DNA from: Ensifer canadensis
Lineage (GTDB): Bacteria > Pseudomonadota > Alphaproteobacteria > Rhizobiales > Rhizobiaceae
Assembly (NCBI RefSeq): GCF_017488845.2
Contig: NZ_CP083370.1
Coordinates: 930,001 to 994,000, forward strand
Reading direction: 5' to 3'
DNA length: 64,000 bases
The notes under the pieces: generated by a model
The model's database searches: none
The model's input: the letters and a program-made list of their open reading frames with translations, nothing else
What the model was told of the DNA's origin: nothing
Translations under genes and position numbers: made by a program
In this document: positions 9,574 through 22,905 of the stretch, in pieces
How the letters are laid out: each line of letters begins with the position of its first letter
Numbering within the stretch: the first letter of the stretch is position 1

Positions 9574-11361
9574 ATGCACCGCTACCGCAGCCACACCTGT
9601 GCCGCCCTCCGCAAGTCGGATGTCGGCTCCACCGTTCGCCTTTCCGGCTGGGTCCACCGCGTCCGCGACCATGGCGGCCTGCTCTTCATCGACCTGCGCG
9701 ATCATTACGGCATCACCCAGGTCGTCGCCGATCCCGATAGCCCTGCCTTCAAGGCCGCCGAGACCGTCCGCGGCGAATGGGTTGTCCGTATTGATGGCCT
9801 CGTCAAGGCCCGTATGGACGACACCGTCAACAAGGGCATGCCAACAGGTGAAATCGAGCTCTACGCCCAGGAGATCGAGGTTCTCTCGGCCGCCAAGGAA
9901 CTGCCGCTGCCGGTGTTCGGCGAGCCGGACTATCCGGAAGACGTGCGCCTGAAGTACCGCTTCCTCGACCTGCGCCGCGACACGCTGCACAAGAACATCG
10001 TCAAGCGCACCCAGATCATCTCGTCGATGCGCCGCCACATGGGCGACGTCGGCTTCACCGAATACACGACCCCGATCCTGACGGCGTCGTCGCCGGAAGG
10101 CGCACGCGACTTCCTCGTGCCGTCGCGCATCCATCCCGGCAGCTTCTACGCGCTGCCGCAGGCGCCGCAGCAGTACAAGCAGCTGCTGATGGTCGCCGGT
10201 TTCGACCGCTACTTCCAGATCGCGCCGTGCTTCCGCGATGAAGACCCGCGCGCCGACCGCCTGCCGGGCGAATTCTACCAGCTCGACCTCGAAATGAGCT
10301 TCGTCGAGCAGGAAGACGTCTGGACGACGATGGAGCCGGTGATCCGCGACATCTTCGTCGAGTTTGCCGACGGCAAGCCGGTGACGGAAAAGTTCCCGCG
10401 CATTCCTTACGACACGGCGATCCGCAAATACGGTTCCGACAAGCCGGACCTGCGCAACCCGATCGAGATGCAGGCCGTTACCGAGCACTTTGCCGGTTCA
10501 GGCTTCAAGGTCTTCGCCAACATGATCGCCTCGAACCCGAAGGTCGAAGTCTGGGCCATCCCGGCCAAGACCGGTGGTTCGCGCGCGTTTTGCGACCGCA
10601 TGAACGCCTGGGCCCAGAGCCAGGGCCAGCCGGGTCTCGGCTACATCTTCTGGCGCAAGGAAGGCGAGAAGCTCGAAGGCGCCGGTCCGCTTGCCAAGAA
10701 CATCGGCGAGGAGCGCACCGATGCGATCCGCACCCAACTCGGCCTCGATGATGGCGATGCCTGCTTCTTCGTCGCCGGCGACCCGTCGAAATTCTACAAG
10801 TTTGCAGGCGAAGCCCGCACGCGGGCAGGCGAGGAACTGAACCTCGTAGACCGTGACCGCTTTGAATTCTGCTGGATCGTCGACTTTCCGTTCTACGAAT
10901 GGCTGGAAGACGAAAAGAAGATCGACTTCGCCCACAACCCCTTCTCGATGCCGCAGGGTGGCCTCGAGGCGCTGAACAGCGAAGATCCGCTGTCGCTCAA
11001 GGCCTACCAGTACGACATGGTCTGCAACGGCTTCGAGATCGCGTCCGGCTCGATCCGTAACCAGCTGCCGGAAGTCATGGTCAAGGCGTTCGAGCTGACC
11101 GGCAAGTCGCAGCAGGAAGTGGAAGAGCAGTTCGGTGGTCTCTACCGAGCGTTCCAGTACGGCGCGCCTCCGCATGGTGGCATGGCCTTCGGCATCGACC
11201 GCGTCGTCATGCTGCTGGTCGGCGCCAAGAACCTGCGCGAGATCTCGATCTTCCCGATGAACCAGCAGGCTGTCGATCTGCTGATGGGCGCGCCGTCCGA
11301 GGCGACATCAGCCCAACTGCGCGAACTGGCGCTTCGCCCGATCCCGCAGAAGAAGGACTAA
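9574..11361 (+). CDS. aspS: Aspartyl-tRNA synthetase
   Basis: The protein has 595 aa from the ATG at 9574 ([12 protein letters not shown]), the usual bacterial start. The N-terminal OB-fold anticodon-binding domain contains [15 protein letters not shown]. The class II catalytic core follows with FLDLRRD (motif 1), [11 protein letters not shown] (motif 2) and GIDRVVMLL (motif 3). The long GAD insertion domain typical of bacterial enzymes lies between motifs 2 and 3. It charges tRNA-Asp in the cytoplasm. A strong terminator follows. Whether it also charges tRNA-Asn cannot be judged from sequence alone. Confidence 0.97.
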   Translation: MHRYRSHTCAALRKSDVGSTVRLSGWVHRVRDHGGLLFIDLRDHYGITQVVADPDSPAFKAAETVRGEWVVRIDGLVKARMDDTVNKGMPTGEIELYAQEIEVLSAAKELPLPVFGEPDYPEDVRLKYRFLDLRRDTLHKNIVKRTQIISSMRRHMGDVGFTEYTTPILTASSPEGARDFLVPSRIHPGSFYALPQAPQQYKQLLMVAGFDRYFQIAPCFRDEDPRADRLPGEFYQLDLEMSFVEQEDVWTTMEPVIRDIFVEFADGKPVTEKFPRIPYDTAIRKYGSDKPDLRNPIEMQAVTEHFAGSGFKVFANMIASNPKVEVWAIPAKTGGSRAFCDRMNAWAQSQGQPGLGYIFWRKEGEKLEGAGPLAKNIGEERTDAIRTQLGLDDGDACFFVAGDPSKFYKFAGEARTRAGEELNLVDRDRFEFCWIVDFPFYEWLEDEKKIDFAHNPFSMPQGGLEALNSEDPLSLKAYQYDMVCNGFEIASGSIRNQLPEVMVKAFELTGKSQQEVEEQFGGLYRAFQYGAPPHGGMAFGIDRVVMLLVGAKNLREISIFPMNQQAVDLLMGAPSEATSAQLRELALRPIPQKKD

Positions 11362-11389
11362 GGTCCGAAGCGATCAAAGAAGCAACGGA

Positions 11390-11417
11390 CCCGGCAGCGC
11401 TCGCTGCCGGGTTTTTT
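11390..11417 (+). terminator. Rho-independent terminator after aspS
   Basis: A 10-bp stem (CCCGGCAGCG / CGCTGCCGGG) with a 2-nt spacer is followed by six T, 28 bp after the aspS stop. Confidence 0.92.
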
Positions 11418-11547
11418 CATTTCGGCAATCCAAGGGCTTACGGCTGGGCATAGAGCGCGTCGCGAACGCCCCGGGTGAACTCGGTGCCGTCCGATTCCTC
11501 GGTCTGACCCACGCCAACTCGCAGCCGATGGCGCTAGCCCGTTGATC

Positions 11548-13188
<1,641 letters not shown>

Positions 13189-13216
13189 TCAACACGAAAC
13201 TCGCAGTCACGTGGCC

Positions 13217-13234
13217 AGCCATCACGAGATGGCT
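13217..13234 (-). other. Small hairpin in the groEL leader
   Basis: A 7-bp perfect inverted repeat (AGCCATC / GATGGCT) with a 4-nt loop lies about 40 bp upstream of groEL, between it and the 72-aa gene. It could affect transcript processing or translation; there is no T-run. Confidence 0.35.
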
Positions 13235-13291
13235 CCTGACGTCTTGGTCATTACATCTGCCTCGTCGGGCGTCTCCTCAGCGCCCCAAAGT

Positions 13292-13510
13292 TCATTCCTC
13301 GCCGTCATCCGGCGTCAGGATGTCGATCAAAGCCGCAACGCGCCCGGCCGGCAGATGTCGTCCTTCGCCGATCAGCGCTTCGTCGTTGTTGACCCAGGCG
13401 ATCGCTTCGGCGAGTTCGGCCGCACTGGCCCCGGTAGCCAGCAGCTCTGCCATCAGCGTTTCGTCGACCGGGCCAAGAATGGCGGTGATATCCGCGTGTT
13501 TCAGTCCCAT
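13292..13510 (-). CDS. Small conserved-type protein upstream of groEL
   Basis: The protein has 72 aa, is acidic (ends DILTPDDGEE) and predicted helical, with no signal peptide or membrane helix. The sequence reads as real coding: a start preceded by GGAGAACGCC and a position between a heat-shock-type promoter and groEL in the same direction. I do not recognise a named family. Linkage to groEL suggests a stress-related or co-chaperone role, but that is only inference from context. Confidence 0.7.
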   Translation of the reverse strand: MGLKHADITAILGPVDETLMAELLATGASAAELAEAIAWVNNDEALIGEGRHLPAGRVAALIDILTPDDGEE

Positions 13511-13573
13511 GGCGTTCTCCTTCCGTGTGATCGGTCAGGAATGCGGGATGGAGTCTTGTCTTCAGACAGATGT

Positions 13574-13601
13574 AGATAGGCGACTGCTCGCGGGCATCAA
13601 G
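13574..13601 (-). promoter_or_regulatory. Sigma-32 (RpoH) type promoter for the 72-aa gene and groEL
   Basis: On the minus strand CTTGAT (13601-13596) and CCTATCT (13580-13574) are separated by 15 nt, close to the alphaproteobacterial RpoH pattern of CTTGAA and CNTATNT. It lies 63 bp upstream of the 72-aa gene. No CIRCE inverted repeat is visible. Confidence 0.6.
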
Positions 13602-13681
13602 CAGATACGATCATAACATGGAACGCACGCGCGCGAAAAAGCCCGGCGGAAGTCGCTATACTTGCCATGGCCCGGTTCGGG

Positions 13682-14689
13682 TCACTCCGGTCGGAGCGAA
13701 TTGTCGAGAAAGTACCACTGGTCGAGATTTGCCCGGATAACCGGCTCGATGGCGTTGTTCAGCATCAGGATATCGTCAAGCTGGCGTGCCCCGGGGCGCT
13801 CTTCGGGCGGGAGCCGGATAGGCGCCAGCGCGCGGCATTCGAAGCGGAAACCCTCGGTGCGCAGATTGTACCACGGGCAAATGGTGGCGCCGGTCATGCG
13901 TGCCAGACGAATGGCAATGGCAAAGTTTCCTTCGAGATGCGGCTTGCGGTCGAAGAATGGTCCGCGAATGAAGCCGCCAAAACCTTCGTCGCAGAACGTG
14001 CTGACGACGCCGCCATTCTTCAGGATCTTGATCGCCGGCCGAATGCCCTCGGCGCCCGGCGGCAGGAACCGCAAGCCCGCCTTGCTGCGGACGCGCTCGG
14101 CGATCCAGGCTTTGGCGCGGCCCTTGGGCGGGAGGTAGAAGGCATGGGGGTGGACATTGATGCTCTGCAGTACAGTCGGACCAACTTCCCAGTTGCCAAG
14201 ATGCATACCGACGATGATGACCGGGCCGGCCTTGGCCGCTTCGCCGATAATGTCGAGGCCGTGCAATGTCAGGCGGTCACGGTTGTTTTGCAACCGGTTC
14301 ACGACGGAGAATTCGGTCATCAGCCGACCCTGTGCCCGGCAGTTCTCGCGAAAGAGCGCCGCCTGCTCGGCCTCGTTGAGATCGGGTCGCAGTGCGCGGA
14401 TCGTTTCTTGCGCACGCCGTGATGCCACCTTGTGGAAACGCGGCACGGCAAACAGACCAAGGGCTGCACCAAGGTTGGAGCAGGCGTCCATCGGCAGGAG
14501 TTTCATCCCGAAATGCCCGGAGAGGTGCGCGAGGTTCCAGAGATTGTCCGTCACCCAATAGCGCCAGAAGGCGCGGAAGCCTTCGCGGCCGGAAAGGGCA
14601 TCCACAAAGGAGGGCCGCCCTTCGCTGGCGAATGTCCACGCCTTTCGCTTGGCGATTCTTTCGGCCTGGCTCGGCTCTTCAGTGGTCAT
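13682..14689 (-). CDS. Lipid A biosynthesis acyltransferase (LpxL/HtrB family)
   Basis: The protein has 335 aa. It carries the HLGNWE motif (H-x4-E catalytic pair) of the lysophospholipid/lipid A acyltransferase superfamily, with the family layout FREN, GPVIIVGMHLGNWEVG and PWYNLRTEGFRFE downstream. Such enzymes add secondary acyl chains to lipid A at the inner membrane. The start overlaps the end of the cytochrome P450 gene by 11 bp on the same strand, so the two are probably translationally coupled. Whether it transfers an ordinary or a very-long-chain hydroxylated acyl chain, as in rhizobial LpxXL, cannot be told from the sequence. Confidence 0.88.
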   Translation of the reverse strand: MTTEEPSQAERIAKRKAWTFASEGRPSFVDALSGREGFRAFWRYWVTDNLWNLAHLSGHFGMKLLPMDACSNLGAALGLFAVPRFHKVASRRAQETIRALRPDLNEAEQAALFRENCRAQGRLMTEFSVVNRLQNNRDRLTLHGLDIIGEAAKAGPVIIVGMHLGNWEVGPTVLQSINVHPHAFYLPPKGRAKAWIAERVRSKAGLRFLPPGAEGIRPAIKILKNGGVVSTFCDEGFGGFIRGPFFDRKPHLEGNFAIAIRLARMTGATICPWYNLRTEGFRFECRALAPIRLPPEERPGARQLDDILMLNNAIEPVIRANLDQWYFLDNSLRPE

Positions 14690-16109
14690 GGGATGCTTTC
14701 TGCCGTCGATGAAGGGTCACCGGAAGCCCGCCCTTTGGCCGCAGCGTCAGGCGGCAGATGGGCTCGACCTTGTGGCCGTCGACGACGGTCACCCGGAACT
14801 GCTGTGCAATGATCGCCAGGCACAGGATTGCTTCGGTCAGGCCGAAATGCAAGCCCGGGCACACGCGTGGTCCGCTTGCAAACGGAATGTAACTATAGGG
14901 CGTCGGGCGACGTCCGCCCATGAAGCGGTCCGGGCGGAAATGGTGCGGGTCCTCAAACAGGCTTTCCGTTCGGTGGAGAAGCCACGGGACGATCAGAACG
15001 AGCGATCCGCGTTCAGCGGCGATATCGCCGATCATTTCGGCTTGGCGCGTTTGGCGCGCGAGAATGGGGACGGGCGGATAGAGGCGAAGGGTCTCTTCAA
15101 TGATGGCCTTGCACCATTCGAGTTGCGGTACGTCGTCGATCGTCGGAACGCGATCGCCGCAGACACGGCCAATCTCTTCATGGAGCGCCTTTTCCACCCA
15201 TTTGGCGCGAGACAGCAGATACCAGGCCCAGGTCAGCGTGGCGGCTGTCGTTTCATGGCCCGCCATGAAGATGGTCGCCGCTTCGTTGCGCAGGGCAACC
15301 AGGTCGAGTTTCAACTCCGGGTTTCGTTGTTGTCGACGGATCAGCAGCTCAACCATCGAATTGTGATCGCCGCGACCTTCCAGGTGATCCTCGACCACCT
15401 TGTCGATGATCTGATGGATACGCTTGACCGAGCGGCGAAGCGTCGGCGTTCGCAAGATCGGTAGCCCGTCGTCGAAACCGAGGAAGTAGCCGAGGTTGAT
15501 CGAATCGACCAGCGATTGGTAGCTCGTGAAGCTGTCGGTGACCGCCGCAGCACTGTCGTCGCCGAGCTGGTTTCCAAAAACGCTGCGGGCAATGATTTCG
15601 GCGGTCAGTCCAGCCATTTCGTGCAGGGCGTTGACTTGCGTGCCGTCCGGCATCCCGTTCCAGCGCTCGACCAATTCGGTGGTCGTGCGCTCCATCACCG
15701 GACCGAAGGCCGGCACTCTTTTGGCATGCACGATGTCGGCGACCAGGGGACGCCGCTGTTTCCAGGTTTCGCCGTCCGAGATGAAGAGGCCGTCGCCCAA
15801 AAGGAACTCGAGCGCCCGGCGCATCTGCGGGCTCTTGCGCTCGAAGTTCTCATGACGCTTGACGACGACCTGACGGATGAGGTCGGGCGAGTTGACCAGA
15901 ATGACCTGCCGGCCGATCAGCCGGATCTGGGAAACCTTCTCGGTAAAGTCGTTGTTTCGCCAGATGGATAGGAAATCTGTTCTCGCCTGAAGCAGAAGTC
16001 TGAGGGGCTTGCCTGGTGGGCCTGCATAATATTCGGCGCGCGCAGGCTCAAATTTTTCTTCCGACAGCTCTTCCCTGAACTTTACCGGTTGATGGAACCA
16101 CCCAGCCAT
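14679..16109 (-). CDS. Cytochrome P450
   Basis: The protein has 476 aa, full length and soluble. The oxygen-activating I-helix motif is FMAGHETTAATLTW, the K-helix ExxR is EETLR, and the heme-thiolate loop is FASGPRVCPG with the ligand near Cys417. No reductase domain is fused, so it needs separate electron-transfer partners, none of which lie nearby. The downstream lipid A acyltransferase overlaps its 3' end. The layout recalls fatty-acid or lipid hydroxylases, but the substrate is not shown by the sequence. Confidence 0.93.
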   Translation of the reverse strand: MAGWFHQPVKFREELSEEKFEPARAEYYAGPPGKPLRLLLQARTDFLSIWRNNDFTEKVSQIRLIGRQVILVNSPDLIRQVVVKRHENFERKSPQMRRALEFLLGDGLFISDGETWKQRRPLVADIVHAKRVPAFGPVMERTTTELVERWNGMPDGTQVNALHEMAGLTAEIIARSVFGNQLGDDSAAAVTDSFTSYQSLVDSINLGYFLGFDDGLPILRTPTLRRSVKRIHQIIDKVVEDHLEGRGDHNSMVELLIRRQQRNPELKLDLVALRNEAATIFMAGHETTAATLTWAWYLLSRAKWVEKALHEEIGRVCGDRVPTIDDVPQLEWCKAIIEETLRLYPPVPILARQTRQAEMIGDIAAERGSLVLIVPWLLHRTESLFEDPHHFRPDRFMGGRRPTPYSYIPFASGPRVCPGLHFGLTEAILCLAIIAQQFRVTVVDGHKVEPICRLTLRPKGGLPVTLHRRQKASHDH

Positions 16110-16556
16110 TGACGTCCGATCTGTCGAAAAAAGAGAGATGATTACTTCTGCGTTCGGCGTTCAGTTCAGCTGGTTGTTCGCAAGAAAACGGCTCTCCAAA
16201 CAGGAAATCCGCCGCTTGTATTCTTAGCTGTTCTTCCTTGGATCGAAGTCGTCAGCGTGGATTTGTTTGGCTGTCGGTATCGGTATGCGGTCGAAAAAGT
16301 CGCGCAGAAAGAGGTGTCAGGCAAAGCGCCATTCAGGTCTTACGCTTGCAAGTCATGCTGAAAAAAGATGCAGTCGCCCGCGAGAGGCGCGCCAGTAATA
16401 GTGGCTGCGCGGACATGGGGAAGCAAGGCAGGCGAAATAAAACGGCGCACGGAAATGCGGGTTTTCAACCGAAAAGCGCGGGGCAACAGCTATTCCAGTA
16501 CGCGCCGGCCGGCTTGATCGTCCGTTTAACCGGCAGCGCCGGCACCGGGCGCCGAT
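16110..16556. other. Intergenic region upstream of the P450 gene
   Basis: About 450 bp of lower-GC sequence should contain the P450 promoter. A 107-codon plus-strand frame here (16238-16561) has no recognisable protein character, being rich in Arg, Gly and Ser. I see no RNA gene or repeat. Confidence 0.5.
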
Positions 16557-16608
16557 GCTAAAACGCCGGCGACTTCGATGACAACAGTGTCTTGCGAAGT
16601 CGCCGGCG
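16557..16608 (-). terminator. Long hairpin terminator downstream of the periplasmic protein gene
   Basis: A 14-bp perfect stem (CGCCGGCGACTTCG and its complement) with a 17-nt loop lies 28 bp past the stop of the minus-strand gene ending at 16636, followed on that strand by TTTT. Confidence 0.85.
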
Positions 16609-16635
16609 GCGATTGTCAGACTATGACTTTAGCGA

Positions 16636-17829
16636 TCAATCGTTCGCCGTCACCTTGACGCCCAGCACCGAAGGGATGGTGTTCGGCGCGCCCATTGCCG
16701 CACCCATGATCATGGGGAACGGCACCGGCTTTTCCGGTGCGGCGCTGATCGTCAGGCTCTTCGGGCCGTCGAGATAGGTGTTGACCGCGGACGATACCTG
16801 ATTCTGCAGTTCCGGCACGTTGAGCTGCGCCATCATCAATGGAACGAGGCCCTTCAGCGATTGGGCCAGCTGATCGCCGGTAACGCCCTGCTGCGAACCC
16901 GCATAGTCGAGCGCCTTCTTGGTGATGGAGGCGTCGTCGAAGCGGACCTCGGCGCTGTTGAAGGTCAACTGCTGCATCAGCCCCATCATAGCAAGGCCCA
17001 TGGCCTGATTGGCCTCTTCCTTGTTCGGGTTGGCTTCTGCGGTCTTCATGGCTTCCTGGAGCGACTTCATGAAGGCAAGCGTGTAGCCCGAGATGTCGAC
17101 GGCGAGGTTCAGCCGCCCGACATTCTTGAAGTCGAAGGCATATTCTTCCAGCGCGACGTTGCCGCTTTCGATTTCCCAGCTGCCCTTCATGGTCACGGCG
17201 CCATCAAGCTTGGTCAGGCCGAGCTTCTCGATGGCGTCCTTGGTCTTGGGGTCTTCGACTTCGGAAAGGTCGGCCTTGAGGCCGGCAGCCGTTGCGTCGA
17301 AGTCAAAGCCGGCATCGTTTTCCTGGCGGGCGAGGTTTGCTTCGCTGCTTTCGAGCGAGAAAACTTCCTTGCCTTTGGCGCTGACCGTGATCGGGCCGGT
17401 GCTGGCGCTCTCGTAGAGCAGGATATCGTTGATCGTGCCGCCGGCCGGGTTGGCGGGGATCGACAGACCCGAAACGAGAATATCCTTGACGGCGAAGCTG
17501 CCCGCGTCCTGCGTGACATTGACGTCGGGGAAGGAGACGGTCTCGGCATAGTAGCCGCCGCCTTCGGTTTCTTCGACGCCTTCAAAAGTGATGTCGCCGA
17601 TCTTCAGCGCGTCGCCGGGCTGGCCCGCGAGTTTGACCTGGACGCCCGAGGCCGTGACGGTGTCGCCGCTGACTTCGGCCTTGTCGAAGGTGAGCGTGGT
17701 GCCGTTCGAGTTCGTCGCCGCATCGAGCTTCTTCATCATGTCCGCACCATCAAGCGCGAAGGCCGGGCCGGTCAGGGTCAGGAGTGCGGCGCTGGCCATC
17801 ATCAGGCGGATCTTGCGCGTATGCATCAT
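16636..17829 (-). CDS. Periplasmic protein of unknown function, YdgA/AsmA-like character
   Basis: The protein has 397 aa from the tandem ATGs at 17829/17826, preceded by GAAGGA. The first 24 residues form a signal peptide cleaved near GPAFALDG. The mature protein is acidic, rich in Thr, Val, Asp and Gly, with short alternating strands (for example TVTASGVQVKL and GDITFEGVEE), typical of beta-rich periplasmic proteins. I cannot place it in a named family with confidence; the repeated strand pattern recalls YdgA (DUF945) or AsmA-like proteins. It is a single gene with its own terminator. Confidence 0.75.
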   Translation of the reverse strand: MMHTRKIRLMMASAALLTLTGPAFALDGADMMKKLDAATNSNGTTLTFDKAEVSGDTVTASGVQVKLAGQPGDALKIGDITFEGVEETEGGGYYAETVSFPDVNVTQDAGSFAVKDILVSGLSIPANPAGGTINDILLYESASTGPITVSAKGKEVFSLESSEANLARQENDAGFDFDATAAGLKADLSEVEDPKTKDAIEKLGLTKLDGAVTMKGSWEIESGNVALEEYAFDFKNVGRLNLAVDISGYTLAFMKSLQEAMKTAEANPNKEEANQAMGLAMMGLMQQLTFNSAEVRFDDASITKKALDYAGSQQGVTGDQLAQSLKGLVPLMMAQLNVPELQNQVSSAVNTYLDGPKSLTISAAPEKPVPFPMIMGAAMGAPNTIPSVLGVKVTAND

Positions 17830-20557
<2,728 letters not shown>

Positions 20558-20566
20558 TCCATCGCT

Positions 20567-20591
20567 GCCTGCGCGGCTTGGCTGCGCAGGC
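20567..20591 (+). terminator. Possible hairpin after parC
   Basis: An 8-bp stem (GCCTGCGC / GCGCAGGC) with a 9-nt loop lies 10 bp after the parC stop. No T-run follows, so its role is uncertain. Confidence 0.4.
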
Positions 20592-20702
20592 CGATACCCA
20601 TCTGCTTCTAAAGCAATCTGAAATTTAGTAGAATGCCCCGTTTTCGGCGCTTGAAAGCAACGTGCGGTCGTGGATCAATAATCGTCCAACAGGATGAAGA
20701 CC

Positions 20703-21032
20703 ATGCCAAATTCTGCTGCCCTTGACGACATTCTGCTCGCACTCGCGAATCCGGTTCGCCGGCGGATATTCGAGATATTGCTCGGCGGAGAAACGCGGGT
20801 TGTCGAGGTGGCCGCCGCCGTCGCCGTGACGCCGGATGCACTCGAGCAGCACCTGCGCATCCTTGAGGAAGCCAGCCTGGTTTCGCGTCTACCTGCCCGT
20901 GATGGCGAGGCCGTGTGCGGCAATCCCGCACCTCTTGATGTCGCTGCCGCCTGGATCGACATGAACCGTGCGCTTTGGTCGATGCACAGCCAAGTGGCGT
21001 ACTCTTTGGAGGGCGGTAGAACGTCAGCCTGA
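20703..21032 (+). CDS. ArsR-type winged-helix transcriptional regulator
   Basis: The protein has 109 aa. The ATG at 20703 is preferred because AGGA at 20691-20694 is 8 nt upstream; the ATG at 20694 overlaps that site. The sequence LANPVRRRIFEILLGGETRVVEVAAAVAVTPDALEQHLRILEEASLV region is a standard ArsR wHTH. It has a single Cys (VCGN) and none of the ArsR metal-binding Cys pairs, so a metal response is unlikely. The target is unknown; the EamA gene downstream is convergent rather than co-transcribed. Confidence 0.75.
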   Translation: MPNSAALDDILLALANPVRRRIFEILLGGETRVVEVAAAVAVTPDALEQHLRILEEASLVSRLPARDGEAVCGNPAPLDVAAAWIDMNRALWSMHSQVAYSLEGGRTSA

Positions 21033-21082
21033 CGAACCTTCGCTGACAATCGTTATTTCGCCGCCTTGCGGACGGCCGCTAC

Positions 21083-21979
21083 CTATTCGGGGCAGGGCAG
21101 AGCCGCGCGGACGGGGCGGCTGCGCATCTGCCAGAGAGAGTGGCCGATAAGCGCAAGGATAAGGACGGCGCCGCCGGCAAGCGTCTGCGTCGTCGGGCTT
21201 TCGGCGAAGACAAGCCAGACCCAGATCGGTGCCAGGATGGTTTCGAGCAGATAGAACATACCCACTTCCGGTGCCGACAGGAACCGCGGCCCTGTTGCCA
21301 GACAGAAGAAGGCAAGCGGGATCATCACCAGGCCGTTGAACAGGATGTATTGCGGAGCCGCGATCGCGAAGCCGCCGGCAGGCAAGAGCAGAAGCGCGAC
21401 TGCGGCCGGAAAGATGGCGGTCACCAGCGGCACCAAAGCCATGTCGCGGCCGCTTGCCCGGCTGATGGTGATGGCGCTGGCGAGCAGGAAGGCGGAACTT
21501 GCCGCCATCGCGTCGCCGAAGATATGGCCACTTTCAAGCCCGTCCTGCACGATCAGCCCCACGCCGATCACCATGGCTGCCATCGTCACGAGCGTTGCGT
21601 TGGAAGGGCGTTCCTTCAGGAAGATCCAGGAAAGCAGTGCCGCGAACATCGACGTGAAGGCAAGAATGAAGACGACGTTTGCCGTTGACGTGTTGAAGAC
21701 GGCCAGCAGGAACGTGCACGAGTTGATGCCGTAAAACAGACCGACGACCAGCCCGGTCTTGCCCGGAATGAGTGAGATCTTGCGGCGAAGCAGCCGATTG
21801 AGCACGAACCATGCCAGGAGGCCGATGAAGAAAGTCGAAAGGCTGCGCACCGCGAGCAGCGACCAGACCTCGCCGCCGGCGGATCGGATGAGCGGAATGT
21901 CGAAGGAGAGAGCAAGGCCGCCAAGGCCGGTGATCGCAAGTCCGCGCCGGTGCAGCGCGGCATCAGTGGAAGGGTTCAA
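21083..21979 (-). CDS. DMT superfamily transporter (EamA domains)
   Basis: The protein has 298 aa with about ten hydrophobic helices in two repeated EamA halves, beginning LAITGLGGLALSFDIPLIR and ending LAGGAVLILALIGHSLWQM. These are inner-membrane drug/metabolite exporters with varied substrates such as amino acids or nucleosides. The start lies 3 bp after the bpt stop on the same strand, so it is probably co-transcribed with bpt. The substrate is not predictable. Confidence 0.85.
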   Translation of the reverse strand: MNPSTDAALHRRGLAITGLGGLALSFDIPLIRSAGGEVWSLLAVRSLSTFFIGLLAWFVLNRLLRRKISLIPGKTGLVVGLFYGINSCTFLLAVFNTSTANVVFILAFTSMFAALLSWIFLKERPSNATLVTMAAMVIGVGLIVQDGLESGHIFGDAMAASSAFLLASAITISRASGRDMALVPLVTAIFPAAVALLLLPAGGFAIAAPQYILFNGLVMIPLAFFCLATGPRFLSAPEVGMFYLLETILAPIWVWLVFAESPTTQTLAGGAVLILALIGHSLWQMRSRPVRAALPCPE

Positions 21980-21982
21980 TTT

Positions 21983-22771
21983 TCAATCCGTTTCCGTCGA
22001 GGGCATTTCTGAAGGAGCGTCAGGACCATCGTAGCGCTCCCAGCCGCGCGGCATAAGATGCTCCTGCGGCAAAAATTTCGTCTTGTATCCCATCTTGCGC
22101 GACCCCTTGACCCAATAGCCGAGATAGACATGCGGGAGGCCGCGCTCCTTGGCGCGCCGGATATGATCGAGAATCATGAAGGTGCCGAGCGAGCGCTCCT
22201 CATGCGCAGGGTCGAAGAAGGAATAGACCATCGAAAGCCCGTCACCCATGCGGTCGGTCAGCGCTGTCGCGATCAGCGGTCCGCGCGCTCTCTCGCTGAT
22301 GCCGTCGCCTTCGGTCCTTAAGCGATACTCGATGATCTTGGTGTGCACATGGGTGTCTTCGACCATCATCGCATAGTCGAGAACCGACATGTCGGACATG
22401 CCACCCTTCTGGTGTCGTCGGTCGAGATAGCGGCGGAAGAGGTTGTACTGTTCGCTCGACGGCTCGGCCGGATATTCCGATGAGATCACGTCGCTGTTGG
22501 TCGCGAGCACGCGGCGCATCGACCGGCTCGGCGAAAATTCGTTGGCGAGAATTCGAACGGAAATGCAGGCGCGACAGGTTTCGCAGGCGGGCCGATAGGC
22601 GATGTTCTGCGAGCGGCGGAAGCCGCCCTGGGTCAGGAGGTCGTTGAGCTCCGGTGCGCGCTCGCCCACCATGTGGGTAAACACCTTTCGCTCCATCTCA
22701 TTCGGCAGATAAGGGCAGGCTGCCGGTGCAGTGAGATAGAATTGCGGAGACGGTGTGGTCTGTGTGTTCAT
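21983..22771 (-). CDS. bpt: Aspartate/glutamate leucyltransferase (bacterial N-end rule)
   Basis: The protein has 262 aa. The N-terminal Cys-rich part has [16 protein letters not shown] and [12 protein letters not shown]; the GNAT-like C-terminal part has [17 protein letters not shown]. It transfers Leu from Leu-tRNA to proteins with N-terminal Asp or Glu and marks them for ClpAP degradation. The paralogous arginyl transferases of eukaryotes share the fold, so older annotations read arginyl-tRNA-protein transferase. It lies between the RDD gene and EamA on the minus strand, a common alphaproteobacterial arrangement. Confidence 0.93.
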   Translation of the reverse strand: MNTQTTPSPQFYLTAPAACPYLPNEMERKVFTHMVGERAPELNDLLTQGGFRRSQNIAYRPACETCRACISVRILANEFSPSRSMRRVLATNSDVISSEYPAEPSSEQYNLFRRYLDRRHQKGGMSDMSVLDYAMMVEDTHVHTKIIEYRLRTEGDGISERARGPLIATALTDRMGDGLSMVYSFFDPAHEERSLGTFMILDHIRRAKERGLPHVYLGYWVKGSRKMGYKTKFLPQEHLMPRGWERYDGPDAPSEMPSTETD

Positions 22772-22905
22772 CGAGTGCGGCGGTCACTCTTCGCGCGGTT
22801 GTTCATGACAGTAGCATGGCGGAAGAATGGAAAACGTCAACTCACACGTTTGGGGCGGTCGCCCCTTGCGCGCGGATTGTTCGTCGTCGATTGCTTCGGC
22901 AGGGT

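Noticed and set aside
9397..10488. A 363-codon frame antisense to aspS
   Set aside because: Shadow frame with no protein family character.
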